DNA of 64,000 nucleotides from Pomphorhynchus laevis (lineage: Eukaryota; Acanthocephala; Palaeacanthocephala; Echinorhynchida; Pomphorhynchidae). Location of the stretch: NCBI GenBank assembly GCA_012934845.2, contig WNNJ02003433.1, positions 1-64,000 of the forward strand, written 5' to 3'. Every line of letters starts with the position of its first letter. Within the stretch, counting starts at the first letter, position 1. The notes under the pieces were generated by a model. It was not told where the DNA came from, ran no database searches, and was given only the letters and a program-made list of their open reading frames with translations. Of this stretch, positions 43,250 to 53,540 are shown one piece after another. Position numbers and translations under genes: made by a program.

Positions 43250-43470
43250 AAAGTATATTATTCATTATCCATCCATAAAAATTTGCCACTTAAGAGTTTA
43301 AATTTATTCTTTATATTATTATGTTGATTTATATATTTTACTATTTTCTGCTTGATGTTATTTTTATAGTAACCTATTTAAGTCTTGAATTCTTCCTGAA
43401 TTATACGTACTTATCTGAGAGGTTTCAATGTTTGTATAATTTTCCTTGAAAATGGAAAATTATAATTATA
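43250..43470 (-). repeat. Chimeric repeat: Penelope 3' end joined to unrelated 5' sequence
   Basis: Minus strand: AATTTTCC...GAATTCAAGACTTAAAT joined to AGGTTACTATAAAAATAACA and the last 40 codons of the Penelope-like frame. The identical junction occurs at about 42095, 42382 and 55904, so the chimera is a repeat family of its own, perhaps a non-autonomous element using the Penelope 3' end. Confidence 0.55.
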
Positions 43471-43479
43471 ATTATAGTA

Positions 43480-44220
43480 CTTCTGTCATTTGTATAGAAT
43501 TTAGATTTTTATATTCGCAAATTAATAAGAAACATACCCTGGTAGGAAGATTTCTAATAAATGATATCATTTAAGTCAGTCTACGAATTATGCACAAGAT
43601 ACTTAGAAATTTAAAATATTTTATAAGTATCGTTTATTACTGTTTTTATGAATTTATAAATTGAAAACTTGAAACCCTTTTTGATTTTACACCTATATTA
43701 TAATATACACATTACGAGAAATAATTTTCAAATAAATTACAATTATTTCAAATAAATTGAATAACTTTACTGTTTCTTAAAGAATAATTCCGATTTTTAT
43801 AAGGTAAGAAACTTTTATAACGTAATTTTAATGAACCAATTAATAAATATTTCATTTAATATAATTAAGATTAGAGGTTATCAACAGAGCAGCACAATCG
43901 AAACGAAATCTGGATATATTTAGCATAAGTATATGTTCACAGTTTGACTATAAACGGTTAAATGATCATTGAGGTAAACTCAACTGATGATAAACTTTAT
44001 TGCTTTGATTTTAAACACGAAATTAAAAGCTTACGTAGGAAGATTTCTAATAAATCATATTAGTTAATTGAGTCTATGTATTTTATACTTTTACATAAAT
44101 ACAGAAAATAAATATCTTAATCTTAAAGTTTCCTATAATTTATGCTTATATAAGGAAATTTTTTAAATGGTAATTTTATTTTCAATTTTTATGAAATGAT
44201 TAATAGTATTTAATTTATCA
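43480..44220. other. AT-rich DNA, no gene seen
   Basis: Contains GGTAGGAAGATTTCTAATAA twice in related form (43551 and 44034), marking a small internal duplication. No coding or RNA gene recognised. Confidence 0.4.
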
Positions 44221-44230
44221 GTATTCAGAT

Positions 44231-44345
44231 AAGATGTCATCAGTATGAACTGCTATGCTATCAGGTGTCGGCCCTTTTTCCTCAACACATCATAGCAGCG
44301 GGGCCAAATACATGCTAATAACTTATTTCCTCTGATGAAATTTGA
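44231..44345 (-). ncRNA. Penelope-associated structured RNA motif (copy 3)
   Basis: Minus sense: TCATCAG outer strand, hairpin, TGGCCC, CTGCTATG, GGGCCGA, CATAGCAG, then CTGATGA, which pairs with TCATCAG over seven bases. This copy has the best outer helix. The hairpin base pair nearest the loop is lost. Confidence 0.55.
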
Positions 44346-44369
44346 TTTTATAGTATCTTATTCTAATAC

Positions 44370-44775
44370 AAAGTATATTATTCATTATCCATCCATAAAA
44401 ATTTGCCACTTAAGAGTTTAAATTTATTCTTTATATTATTGCGTTGATTTATATATTTTACTATGTTCTCCTTGATGTTATTTTTATAGTAACCTAGTTT
44501 AAAATATGTATCTATTAAATTATTTAAATGATTTTGAATAAAGCCAATATCATTACATATTGTTGCAATTCTTTAATTTCATTATTTAATGTATTATATT
44601 TTATATTATATGGTATGCATGAATGCTCATGCAAAAATATGTTTCTTGTAAATTTAAATATGCCATCTTTACGATATAAATTAATAGTAGTTTTAGTTAA
44701 TGTTAATTTAATGTTCATATCTAGATATACACCTTCTTTATCATTAATATTGGTTTTGTTAAGAATACAATAAAT
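44370..44775 (-). pseudogene. Penelope-like RT, C-terminal part
   Basis: Frame 44524-44718 (MNIKLTLTKTTINLYRKDGI, HEHSCIPYNIKYNTLN) plus the downstream KLGYYKNNIK and KFKLLSGKFLW residues in another frame after a small deletion. It ends just before the structured motif at 44345, the same arrangement as at 21416. 44800-44850 is a further scrap of the motif. Confidence 0.6.
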
Positions 44776-44962
44776 GATTAATTAGTTAATATTTATCTAG
44801 TGATGTCATGTACATGCTAATTATGTATTTCCTTTGATAAAATTCGATGAAATTTGATTATCTTGTATATTATTTAATATAATAAATTTATAACATTAAA
44901 ACTATATAATTTTTGTATTATTTTTTATTTAAATTAATATAAAAAAAGTTTCAAATTATTAA

Positions 44963-45260
44963 TCACCATATCATCAATATTAGTTTTCTGAGATACTTTA
45001 TTACAGGCTCTCCACCTCTATCTTTGAATGTTGGCAGAAATAAATTGACAAATATATTTACACAAATCATACCAAAATAAAAGAAATCGCAACCGTAAAA
45101 CGTACTAAGGTTCTTGGGAATAATATAACCAAGCCCTATAATAAATACCTTAAGAAAATAAATTAACATAAATACCTTAAGAAAATAAATTAACATAAAT
45201 ACCTTAAGAAAATATTCAATTGAAAAAATAACCAAATCAGTAAATATATCTTTCAAAGAT
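44963..45260 (-). other. Hydrophobic open frame with a 27-bp tandem repeat
   Basis: 97-residue minus-strand frame: DLVIFSIEYFLKVF, a nine-residue unit LIYFLKVFM repeated by a 27-bp tandem (45143-45214), then GLGYIIPKN, FYGCDFFYFGMICVNIFVN and PVIKYLRKLILM. Shape and a few residues recall segments S2-S4 of voltage-gated cation channels. An acceptor-like AATTGTTAG precedes it. It also lies directly downstream of a LINE relic and may be part of that. I cannot decide. Confidence 0.25.
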
Positions 45261-45289
45261 CTAACAATTGATAATAAATAAACTCATCT

Positions 45290-46100
45290 TATTATGCTGT
45301 ATATAAACCATCTAAATACGACTGCCTTTTTACGCAATTATGTTCACATTTAAATGCATGTAGCAAACTAAAGCACGATTTCTCGCAGAATTTGCAAATA
45401 CAGTTTACTTGCCAATTGTGAATATTAGAGCCAAATAGACCGTTTATTATGGTATCCTTGTATCGATACTCATCGTGTTAGATGATTTTTTTGGCTATTA
45501 TATTATTTCAAGATTTGTTGTATTACTGGTGATGCTAGAATTTTTTTATCAAATGAAATATCTTTAATCCTCGTGGTTGATATGTTCTGTTCAAAATATA
45601 TTGTTCGTATCATATTTTTCTTCTGTACGAATTCTTCTGAAATGAATTGCTCGCTTGTTAACAGCCGAACTAAGGTAGACGCTTATCTTTTATATGACTT
45701 CCAAATGACCATCAAGTTGTAAGATTAACTCCAAAGTACTTGGGGGATTTGGGAAATTAAACTACACATGTTTCATAGAGTTCTAGTCATCTAGTTTTAA
45801 TCTTAAACTATACAATTTTTATATGAAATCTGGTCATCTAGTTTTTATCTACCTCCTCTTCTGAATTAAATCAATTAAGTTTTTTTTATCATATTGACCG
45901 TCAACAACATCTGAACTCAGAATTACTAAATCACCGGCATACATAATAATTCTAATTTTTGTTAGAAATATATTCATCCTGATCTGTATTTTTAATATCC
46001 GGGAACAATCAGATATAGTTGAACGGCAACAAAAATTATATTGATATTTCGCTAGTAACTACTAGCATTTTTTTTAATTTTTGATATTTCGTTAACCATA
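45290..46100 (-). pseudogene. LINE RT C-terminal relic (LINE K-like)
   Basis: Minus strand: RIIMYAGDLVILSSDVV (motif C with G for the first D of YADD), further on KYFGVNLTT-WSFGSHIKDKR (thumb), then SEQFISEEFVQKKN, ILASPVIQQILKYYNS and a cysteine-rich end CICKFCEKSCFSLLHAFKCE. Several stops and frame changes. The NLTS-WSF motif is like LINE K (VLLTSKWSFTKH), so the two may be relatives. Confidence 0.5.
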
Positions 46101-46297
46101 AAAAGTTTAATTAGTAACTACATATTGTTTGCTCTTCATCTTCTTATCCACTGTGATGGGATCGCGAAACTCGGAGGTTTAGTTACCGTCCAAGTCCACG
46201 CGTTGATTGTACTGCAACTCAGTTACTGTCGGGTTTTGTCCTAAAGACTTCATCACGTTTAGTTTCGGACTGATCAGTCTATTGAGGTCTCAATTGA

Positions 46298-47069
46298 TCA
46301 CATTAAAGTGCGATCCGGCTGCATCGTATCTGTTTGTGGGGTCTCTGGATTCGTGAAGATCGTTATCGCATTCGGATAAGTTTGACGAAGTAGGAGAAGC
46401 GCGATCGTCGCCGAAAATCTCGTCATCCCCGCTAATTCATGTTGTTTCTTCTGTATCAGCGAGAGTATTACCTGTTGAATAGTCGAATGCCGGATCACAT
46501 ATCCCGAAGTTGCCGATTGCAGAGTGCGTATGGCCCAATGAGATGGAAGGGTTACACAACAATTGCGTGTAATTTTGTCCGTTATTGAAATCCGTATTCA
46601 TTGTCCAGGTAGATGTGTCGTCTTCTTTTCCACAATCACCCAGCGATGTCCTTACTTGATTGTTGCCCACAAAATTGTAACATTCATCATCCTCGCTGTT
46701 TGAAATTTTTCGGTCATGATACGAATCCATATTCCGAAGATTGCCTTCTTCATCGTGTCCATCGTGGTTTTCTTTCAGCAGCAGGCAACGCTCGTCGGTC
46801 TCGGGAACGTTAAGTTTAATTTGAGGTCTTATTCCCAGATCCACTGCACGTTGAACAGTTTTGACTAAACTGGTCGTCAGTAGAATTGGAAGGCTATTCG
46901 GATCTCGCACCTCGCGCTCACAAAACGTGTTCGAGTTGGCCGTTGATAATAGAACAACTGGATTTAGTAAAAGGTCTGTTCGATCGTTAATTATTACAAC
47001 CTTCCAGATGTGTGTCATCGCAAAAATGGTCTGTATGAGCCGTTCCGCTCTGGACCTCGACCATATCAC
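46298..47069 (-). CDS. Family B downstream frame of unknown role
   Basis: 46437-47069 (210 aa) begins MIWSRSRAERLIQTIFAMTH, overlaps the end of the C-terminal helix frame and continues into acidic, asparagine-rich sequence (CYNFVGNNQVRTSLGDCG, TDFNNGQNYTQLL). A second frame (46298-46498) follows. No domain recognised. It could be the true C-terminus of the element protein after a frameshift, or a 3' accessory frame. Confidence 0.35.
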
Positions 47070-47310
47070 ATATGCCTTGGCTGAAATTTCGAATCCTAGG
47101 TTCAGACGCTGACCTAGGTAGGCTTGTGTAGAGCTGTATATTGTCTAGCGAAGCCAGAATCGCTCTGGCGTTGCCACGCATTAAGGCGATGGACGATCGT
47201 TGGAATAATCGAGCAGCTACGATGTTATATCTAACACCACTTGTTCTGCTCATGCGGCCAGCAATACGCCGGATGACGTTAAGGCCGGCATCATTCCACC
47301 CCCAAAACAC
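46987..47310 (-). CDS. Family B C-terminal helical domain
   Basis: 107 residues: MFWGWNDAGLNVIRRIAGRM, then AARLFQRSSIALMRGNARAI and LASLDN. Related elements end in the same way, with a QRLSVALQRGNA-type helix. The remnant at 37480-38050 keeps this block almost unchanged (SIALMRVNARAILASL), so it was under constraint while the family was active. Function unknown. Confidence 0.65.
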   Translation of the reverse strand: MFWGWNDAGLNVIRRIAGRMSRTSGVRYNIVAARLFQRSSIALMRGNARAILASLDNIQLYTSLPRSASEPRIRNFSQGICDMVEVQSGTAHTDHFCDDTHLEGCNN

Positions 47311-47369
47311 TCGATTACTGCCGGTGTGAACTTGTATCCGGCTGCTTCCATTCTTGACCGATATTTACG

Positions 47370-47732
47370 TTATTTCACATTGTTGGCATAAGCCGCCAAT
47401 GCTGCCCCTCCACTTGCGCTCGCGGCGATATCTACGTATGCAACATTTTGTGGGTGCGTGAATGCGAAGTCAATCGATTCAGGAGGATCTCCGTATATTA
47501 GTATATCGGCCGGGCGCTCTTTTACATCAGTCAATAACCCCCGGATCTCCAGGCCAACGTGCATACGTGCAAACTGGGCCGTTTCATAGATGACGTCTCT
47601 TATGTTATCGTGTCTCAACCCGCGATAACCACCATATTGGCAGGTAAGGGCGTGAAAATCCAGAAGGTCGGTATCGGAATAGCATCGCCCACACTTATGG
47701 TAAGGAGGGAAAATCGCTAAACCTAACCACAT
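47370..47732 (-). CDS. Family B restriction-enzyme-like tail
   Basis: 120 residues. CGRCYSDTDLLDFHALTC forms a C-x2-C...H-x4-C zinc site. It is followed by GGYRGLRHDNIRDVIYETA (RHDN), RPADILIYGDPPESIDFAF (PAD and D, likely PD-(D/E)XK acidic residues) and VAYVDIAA. The same order, with ARLD for RPAD, occurs in family A. Expected role is cutting the target DNA for reverse transcription. The metal-binding assignment is by pattern only. Confidence 0.7.
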   Translation of the reverse strand: MWLGLAIFPPYHKCGRCYSDTDLLDFHALTCQYGGYRGLRHDNIRDVIYETAQFARMHVGLEIRGLLTDVKERPADILIYGDPPESIDFAFTHPQNVAYVDIAASASGGAALAAYANNVK

Positions 47733-47982
47733 GCGGCAGAGAACACAGAATTGTGGTGGGGTTAGATCTAGAGCTTGGCTAATGCTAGGCGTAATCTGAA
47801 GCCATGACGCAGCTTTCGAACAGGATGTCGCACGTAATCTGGCCTTATCCAGATTGTTGGATTCCTCAAGCAGGCGATCGAAGCGCAGACGGTCAATGTG
47901 GAAGGACGTTGTGGAACCGTCGGAGCAAATATGTTAGAGGTTATCTTTCTCAGTCAATACTGACAATTCTGACAATGCTCCC

Positions 47983-49341
47983 TCAAACCCGACATATAGG
48001 TTCTCTGGACGAAATCTCGGAGACAGCTCGGACACTCTTGACAAACGCGTTGCTTGAATGAATTGTAGTATTCCTGAAACCGGAACCACCTAAGCGGAAG
48101 GGTAGTGAAGCCTGAATCTTAGCAGAGACAGTTAACTGTGAGGCTGTTAAATTTTTAAAAGCTTTCATGATAACATCATCAAAAGCCTGAGTGAAACCTC
48201 TTAGTGTTAATGGTGAAATGGTGCGCGTTAGATGACCGATTATGTGGGCGGACGCACAGTGTCTAAGGAGAAGGTAGGCCGATTGGGGATCTGGCAAGTT
48301 TGCAATGACTTTAATTTCTTTCGTGAGAATTGGTAAATAATCCCTGAGCAAGACGTCTTTGATAAAGTCAGTTGAGCCAATTGGTGACCCCAACAGCTGA
48401 AAATTGCCTGTAGTGTTGTTAGCCTGAGATGAGTGGCAGAGGTTTGAACAAATTTGAATCGTGTCAGACACGCCGATTATTTCAGCTTTTGACCAATTAA
48501 GATGAAGTTTAAGTGTGAGGAAGTGAATACTCAAGGTGTTGAGGGACTGAGCGATTGACTGTGGACTTCCACCGATTATCCCATCATCCAAATACCATTG
48601 ATTGTGTACAATGGCAGGGATATTCGAGATTTTCGAGATGGTGTTTTGAATCGCCAACGAAAAAAGCATTGGAGATAGCGGGTCGCCTTGTTGTACTTTC
48701 TCCGATGATAGTAAAGGTCTGAACTGACCAAATCGTAAGGGGGAAGTCGATTTAAAGCAGAAAGATACCCACGACGACAGCTCTGGAACATTACTATTAA
48801 CGGCGGAAATGATTGAAGATCTGCTAATACTATTAAAGGTGTTCGACAGGTCGACCTTAGCCCACACCCAATTGGGATCATTTGATCGACTATGATGAGT
48901 ACGAGAGACGTTATGAACAATCCTATCTACTGCATTTCGTGAGGCAATTCCGAGTTGTATTGGAGCACAGAATGATGCGAAGCGGTCCCGTATGCGAGAG
49001 CAGGCACACTTTGAACATAAAAGTCGTAACGTCTCACCCACTGCTACTGGTCGAATTCCTTTATCCTTTTTGGGGAGGCCGAAAAGATTTGCGCCTGCAA
49101 TGAAAGGAGCTAAAGAATTCGGAGCAGAACCTGAAAGTAGGTGATTGACTAGATGGGTGATTTTGTCCAGCAAATTACCGCCGGAATCGGCCTCAATCAT
49201 ATCGTGAAGATGTTCCGGCCTGAATGCAAAACAACCTGTACCGGTTGACGAAAGAAATGACTTAATTGCCCGCAAAACCGTGATTCGATCAACGTTGAGT
49301 GGTCGAGTGTGCGAACGCAACAAAGCCGGTAAATCTCCCAA
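47983..49341 (-). CDS. Family B reverse transcriptase (452 aa)
   Basis: The largest intact frame in the window. Pre-palm GTGCFAFRPEHLHDMIE and KKDKGIRPVAVGETLRLLCS, then VWAKVDLSNTFNSISR (motif A), SEKVQQGDPLSPMLFSLAIQ (motif B), HNQWYLDDGIIGGSPQ (motif C, YLDD rather than YADD) and LKLHLNWSKAEIIG (motif D region). The C-terminal 150 residues are the thumb and helical linker (GSPIGSTDFI, LLLRHCASAHIIGHLTR). Catalytic aspartates are all present. It ends at PICRV, and the post-RT region continues in another frame. Confidence 0.82.
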   Translation of the reverse strand: MGDLPALLRSHTRPLNVDRITVLRAIKSFLSSTGTGCFAFRPEHLHDMIEADSGGNLLDKITHLVNHLLSGSAPNSLAPFIAGANLFGLPKKDKGIRPVAVGETLRLLCSKCACSRIRDRFASFCAPIQLGIASRNAVDRIVHNVSRTHHSRSNDPNWVWAKVDLSNTFNSISRSSIISAVNSNVPELSSWVSFCFKSTSPLRFGQFRPLLSSEKVQQGDPLSPMLFSLAIQNTISKISNIPAIVHNQWYLDDGIIGGSPQSIAQSLNTLSIHFLTLKLHLNWSKAEIIGVSDTIQICSNLCHSSQANNTTGNFQLLGSPIGSTDFIKDVLLRDYLPILTKEIKVIANLPDPQSAYLLLRHCASAHIIGHLTRTISPLTLRGFTQAFDDVIMKAFKNLTASQLTVSAKIQASLPFRLGGSGFRNTTIHSSNAFVKSVRAVSEISSREPICRV

Positions 49342-49478
49342 AGCGACTCCATGTTGAGAACAAACTCTCTGTGATGATGGGTGCAGAAGCTCTAGTTTAA
49401 GGCGTGTGTCGGTTTATGGGGAAGCTAGCCCTGTAGAAGTTAGCCTTTGAACTGCTTTCCTGAAATTCCCGCGTCTAG

Positions 49479-49772
49479 TCAGTGAATTGCTGCGGATATA
49501 TGGTTGGAAGCTGAAGGGTTATCTGGCATGACTATAAGACGTAGTTCCGAAGCAATTTCATCGAAAGTAGCATTACTAAATTTATTCATGCGTTGGAGTA
49601 TCAGTTTTGCAGAGTCCGGGCGATATCTGTTTAGGACCTTATTCGCATCGCTGATGTGAAAACAGATTTTCGGCATGATTAGAAAGCGAGCCCATGATGC
49701 CATGTCTTTTGACGTAGAGCCTGCTTTATTAAGTCTGTAAACATCGCAGTCGCTCTGGCCCTCGTCTTTCAA
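49479..49772 (-). CDS. Family B N-terminal RT domain
   Basis: 97 residues with SWARFLIMPKICFH, ANKVLNRYRPDSAKLILQRM and SNATFDEIASEL. In related proteins this helical block precedes the RT and starts with W..F/LL.P. A break of about 140 nt separates it from the 49341 frame. Confidence 0.55.
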   Translation of the reverse strand: MKDEGQSDCDVYRLNKAGSTSKDMASWARFLIMPKICFHISDANKVLNRYRPDSAKLILQRMNKFSNATFDEIASELRLIVMPDNPSASNHISAAIH

Positions 49773-50055
49773 GGGAGGCGGAAAATTGAAGACGCTTTAG
49801 GACTCCATACATCGTTGACAATACCAAGAGCCGATGCTGATGTGGATTTTATTATGACATCGTGAGGAGGGATGTAAGTGACGGACCCTGGATCTTCATG
49901 GCGAGAGTGCAAGGAAATCTGATCGCTGACAACGATCGTGGGATACTCATGCCCGAGCCAGCACATCGCGCACCATTGTGTTTATGGTATCTCAATTTAC
50001 CAGTGCAATTGATAGTAATGGCGCGACGACATGTTTGACAAAGCTGTTTCGTCAT
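49770..50055 (-). CDS. Family B N-terminal zinc finger
   Basis: Frame 49852-50055 starts MTKQLCQTCRRAITINCTGK and continues LRYHKHNGARCAGSGM: a C-x2-C...H...C arrangement ending in CAGSG, the typical first module of these elements and probably a nucleic-acid-binding finger. The next frame (49966-49769) includes PPHDVIIKSTSASA. Confidence 0.6.
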
Positions 50056-50060
50056 TGGTA

Positions 50061-50519
50061 ATTGGTTTCGTTTTGCACTTGATGACGAATATCCTTTTCG
50101 AATTAGTTGGTAGACAGTTTGTATGTTTCTGAGAAACCAAAACTTTTTTTGTCTTCTTTAGCTTTTACAGAATTGTATGTTATATATCTCAAACTTTATT
50201 TTAAGGCATATGTGTAAGAACTTAGTGCAACCAAGACAAATTTAAATTACTAGCATAATTTAAATCTACTAGCACCTTCAGAAATTTACATAAAAATGAA
50301 AAAATCACATAAATAAAGTTTTTTGCCGGTTTGTACATTGATGCTGGAATCAAAATCGTTGCTAACATTTGTTCATGTAACGTTTTCTTTTGTAGGGACT
50401 ATAATAAGGGTTTTCTCAAATAAATAATACAAAGGGTTCATCGTCAGAAAAAGAGAAACAGAAAGCTACAAATACATGAAAAAAAACGAATCGATATAAT
50501 GACACTGTTTAATCTTCTT
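50061..50519. other. Spacer between family B and LINE J fragment
   Basis: No coding signal. Possible 5' untranslated part of family B, AT-rich from 50140. Confidence 0.35.
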
Positions 50520-50712
50520 ACATGACTCACGGTCTCAGGTTTAGTGGGATCTGAGCCCTCCAGCCGAGCCAACACGCGGCTCTTCGACTGAACCACCCGG
50601 GGTATTTCATCCCCCGAAGAGTCCCATCGAGGCGGACTATGCTGGGTAATCGAGAAACGAAGAGCTGGAGAAACCTTAGTCTTTGCTCTGAGGGACGTCC
50701 TCTTATTTGTAG
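50520..50712 (-). mobile_element. LINE J 3' fragment
   Basis: Matches 5341-5525 and 14165-14360 in order: GACGTCC, TTTGCTCT, CCCAGCATAGTCCGCCTCGA (minus strand), GGGATCTGAGCC. Only about 190 bp remain. Confidence 0.75.
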
Positions 50713-50888
50713 AGACTGCATCAAACAAAAACACAACAATGAAACAAAAAAAACACTAAAAATGTACAACTAAAGTACAACCAAATTCATTCATAAAAGA
50801 ACAAAGTCAAAAATGAGTGTGAAAAGTATTTAATTTCTAAAATACAAACAATTAATATACAAAAAAATCAAATACAAAAACTACTGAA

Positions 50889-51042
50889 TTACAGCTGCTT
50901 GCTGGCCTTCATTTCCTCCTCGGCCTGTTTGCGGTTTCTGTCGTGTGGAAGAAGTTTATCGGTGAAGCAACCTTTGCAGTATATTTCTCCATCCTGATCT
51001 TTATATGTACCCAAAGTCAACGTTGTATTGCAAGTTTTACAT
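50889..51042 (-). CDS. Terminal exon of a LIM-domain protein
   Basis: Minus strand, acceptor TTTTCACACTTTAG, then 50 codons to TAA (50889-50891). It reads CKTCNTTLTLGTYKDQDGE, YCKGCF and a charged tail with RKQAEEEMKASKQL. CxxC, 17 residues, CxxC is exactly the second zinc finger of a LIM domain, whose first finger would come from an upstream exon. Phase requires two bases from that exon, which would give R or K before the first C, as usual. ATTAAA about 55 nt beyond the stop may be the poly(A) signal. LIM domains bind protein partners, often at actin structures. Subfamily unknown. This is the clearest host exon in the window. Confidence 0.78.
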
Positions 51043-51267
51043 CTAAAGTGTGAAAAGTAATTTCGGAGAGAGTACTTTCTGTAGAGATGAAGAAGTATAA
51101 CTCAACAAAATATTATTAATATATTAAATTTACAATATATAAATCAACTGAACATTATTAAATACAAATTTAAACTAATAAAACGATTTATGGATGGCTT
51201 TAAAAACATTATGCTTTCTATTAGGATGATATACACTATATAAACAAATTTTAAAATATGAAATACG

Positions 51268-51365
51268 TCATTAGCATGTATTTGGCCCCGCTGCTGTGTT
51301 GTGTCGAGGAATAGGGGCCGAAACCTGATAACATAGCAGTTCTACCTGATGACCTCTAACCCTTA
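51268..51365 (+). ncRNA. Penelope-associated structured RNA motif (copy 4, plus strand)
   Basis: GGCCCC 51284-51289, CTGCTGTGT 51291-51299, GGGGCC 51314-51319, ACATAGCAG 51331-51339; hairpin AAATAC/GTATTT before it. Helix 2 contains a G-U where other copies have A-U. This copy is the only one on the plus strand and has no RT frame next to it, so the motif moves or survives alone. Confidence 0.55.
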
Positions 51366-52425
51366 TTCTGATACATAGTCTGGTATTTATTAGTCAATTC
51401 ATAAAAATAATGTTTAGTTAATATTTAAATGTTATATAAAATAAAATTTGATAAATTCTTAAATAATTATTTATATTTTATTATTTATAATTATTCTTTA
51501 TTTATGATCATTTGTAATTTATATTGTAAAATCACGCAGACTCAGTTTAATGGTCTGATTTATTTGATTTTCAATTGCTCAACCTCCTCAAACTTTTGTT
51601 TTTAGATGATATTCCGAAGTTAATCCCTTATATTAGAACTTTTGTAACGTTTTGAAAGTATAATAATTGCATATTTAAAAAAGGTTAAACTGCCGAAAAT
51701 AATGAAATGCAGATTATAGAGAAAATAAAAACTGTAATTTAAAAGAATATTAAATGATGTAAATAAAAAGTGTAGTTTTTGCAATTTGAATAAAATGCCG
51801 CTATTAATTTATATTGTAAAATTACGTAGATTCAGTTAGATAATCTGACTTACTTGATTTTCAATAACTATAATTCCATATAAGTAAATTGCTTTCGTAT
51901 TTCTCATGATATTCAGAAGTTAATCCCTTATATTTGAACTGTTGTTACATTTAAATAGTTTAATAATTACATAAGTTTAAAAATGGTTAAATGTCCAAAT
52001 TAATGAAATGCAGATTATAGAGAAAATTAAAACTGTAATTTAAAAGAATAATAAATGATGTACAGAAAGAATTGTTTTGCAATTTGAAGAAAGTGTTGTT
52101 ATTTTAGCCAATATTATATATGAATGTATCTTATTTATTTAGTTAGCTGATTTGATTTATTGAAAATATAATTGTTCTTAGTACTATTTACTATACTGAG
52201 TCTACGTATTTAATATAAAATTAAAATAATATATAATTTTATATAATAATAAAATTAAAATAATAATGCTAAATCAAAATTTAATAATTAAATAATAAAT
52301 AAATATAAATAATAAATAATTGTTATAGAATTTTGTATAATTTATATATTGTTAAAATAAAAAAAAATAAAATTCAAATAAAAGTCAATTTTTATTAATT
52401 GACTAATAAATAACAGACGATGTAT
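51366..52425. repeat. AT-rich DNA with a local duplication
   Basis: 51470-51790 and 51795-52110 are diverged copies (AAAATCACGCAGACTCAGTT, AAGTTAATCCCTTATATT, AATGAAATGCAGATTATAGA). No coding signal. Confidence 0.5.
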
Positions 52426-52429
52426 CAGA

Positions 52430-53540
52430 ATAAGAATTAGAGGTTATCATGAGGAACAACTATGTATCAGGTTTTGATTAAACCATTAAAGCGAAAAGTA
52501 TGTCGTTCTGTATCGGTGGAGCCACATTTGATGCCTTTGAGCGATTAGGTTGTTTTTGACAATCCCGCAACATCAACTGATAAGAATGCAAGGGTGGATG
52601 TTGCCTGTCATGGTTTATATAGTGATCTGTCGGAGCGGTCCTTGATGGACATTTGTATTTTCAGTCACTTAGCTCCGTCGTACTCATCTGACCTAATAGG
52701 AAACCCATTCAATTACCATGAATCAAGGAAAATAAGTAAATATGAAGAGAGAATTGCACTTTATGAACGGGCAACCTTTTACCCGATTGTGATTGCAGCA
52801 AATGGTGCACTTGGTTTATCAACCCAATGTGTTCTTAAACAAATAGCAAAACTATCGAGGAATTACAACGAAACCATCAAACATTTAATATAATAATAAA
52901 ATTAAAATAATAATGCTAAATTAAAATTTAATAATTAAATAATAAATAATTATAAATAATAAATAATTGTTATAGGATTTTGTATAATTTATATCAAGTT
53001 AAAATAAAAAAAATTAAATTAAAAAAGTCAATTTTTATGAATTGACTAATACATAACAGACGATGTATCATAATAAGGATTAGAGGTAATCAGGAGGAAC
53101 AATTATTCATAAGGTTTTGCTTAAACCATTACAGCGAAACCTGATACTTAATTATCAGTTTGTTCAAATTATTTCTCTTATTAAGTGTTTTATATTATGA
53201 ATAAATTAAAATTAATGCAAAATAAAAATTAAATAATTAATGATGTTTCGTAGTCAAAAAATCTAGTAATTAATAATTAAATAATTATAAATAATAAATA
53301 ATTGTTATATAAGATTTTATATAATTTATATCAAGTTAAAATTAAAGATTGAAATTAAAATTAGATTAAATAAAAATTACTAATTGAAATGCAAAACAAA
53401 AGTCAATTTTTATAAATTGACTAATAAATAACAAACGATGCTTTAGAATAAGGATATAGGTCATCAGGAGGAAATGTTATGCTATCAGATTTCGGACCGT
53501 ATTCCTCGACCCATGCACCATCTTAAGTTAAAATTTTTTT
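52430..53540. repeat. Three decayed copies of the structured-motif repeat
   Basis: About 52380-52510, 53030-53150 and 53410-53520 each start GAATTGACTAATA or similar, then GATGTATCAGAATAAG, a GTTATCAG or GTCATCAGGAGGAA segment and a worn version of the pseudoknot. 52380 and 53030 share the odd GGTTTTGATTAAACCATTA-like end. The family A piece at 52540 interrupts or follows the first. Confidence 0.45.
52540..52893 (+). mobile_element. Family A RT element, tail remnant (copy 3)
   Basis: Frame 52594-52893 with KNARVDVACHGLYSDL (ARLD motif as ARVD), SLMDICIFSHLAP, NPFNYHESRKISKYEERI and FYPIVIAANGALGLSTQCVL. This is the last third of the tail and ends at the LKQIAKLS helix. No RT remains. Confidence 0.7.

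Larger units (their letters stand above)
46298..50060 (-). mobile_element. Family B RT element, nearly full length
   Basis: Minus strand, in order: zinc finger (50055-49852), linker (49966-49769), N-terminal domain (49772-49479), RT (49341-47983), post-RT (47980-47740), restriction-like tail (47732-47370), conserved C-terminal helix (47310-46987) and an extra frame (47069-46298). Family A has a related but distinct RT and tail. RLE-type LINEs such as R2 share the general plan of N-terminal zinc finger, RT and C-terminal nuclease. Few breaks, GC content above its surroundings, so probably a young copy. Insertion borders were not found. Confidence 0.78.

Noticed and set aside
44963-45256. Confident call of a NALCN or calcium-channel exon
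   Set aside because: Similarity rests on hydrophobic pattern and a few residues, and a LINE relic lies directly upstream on the same strand.
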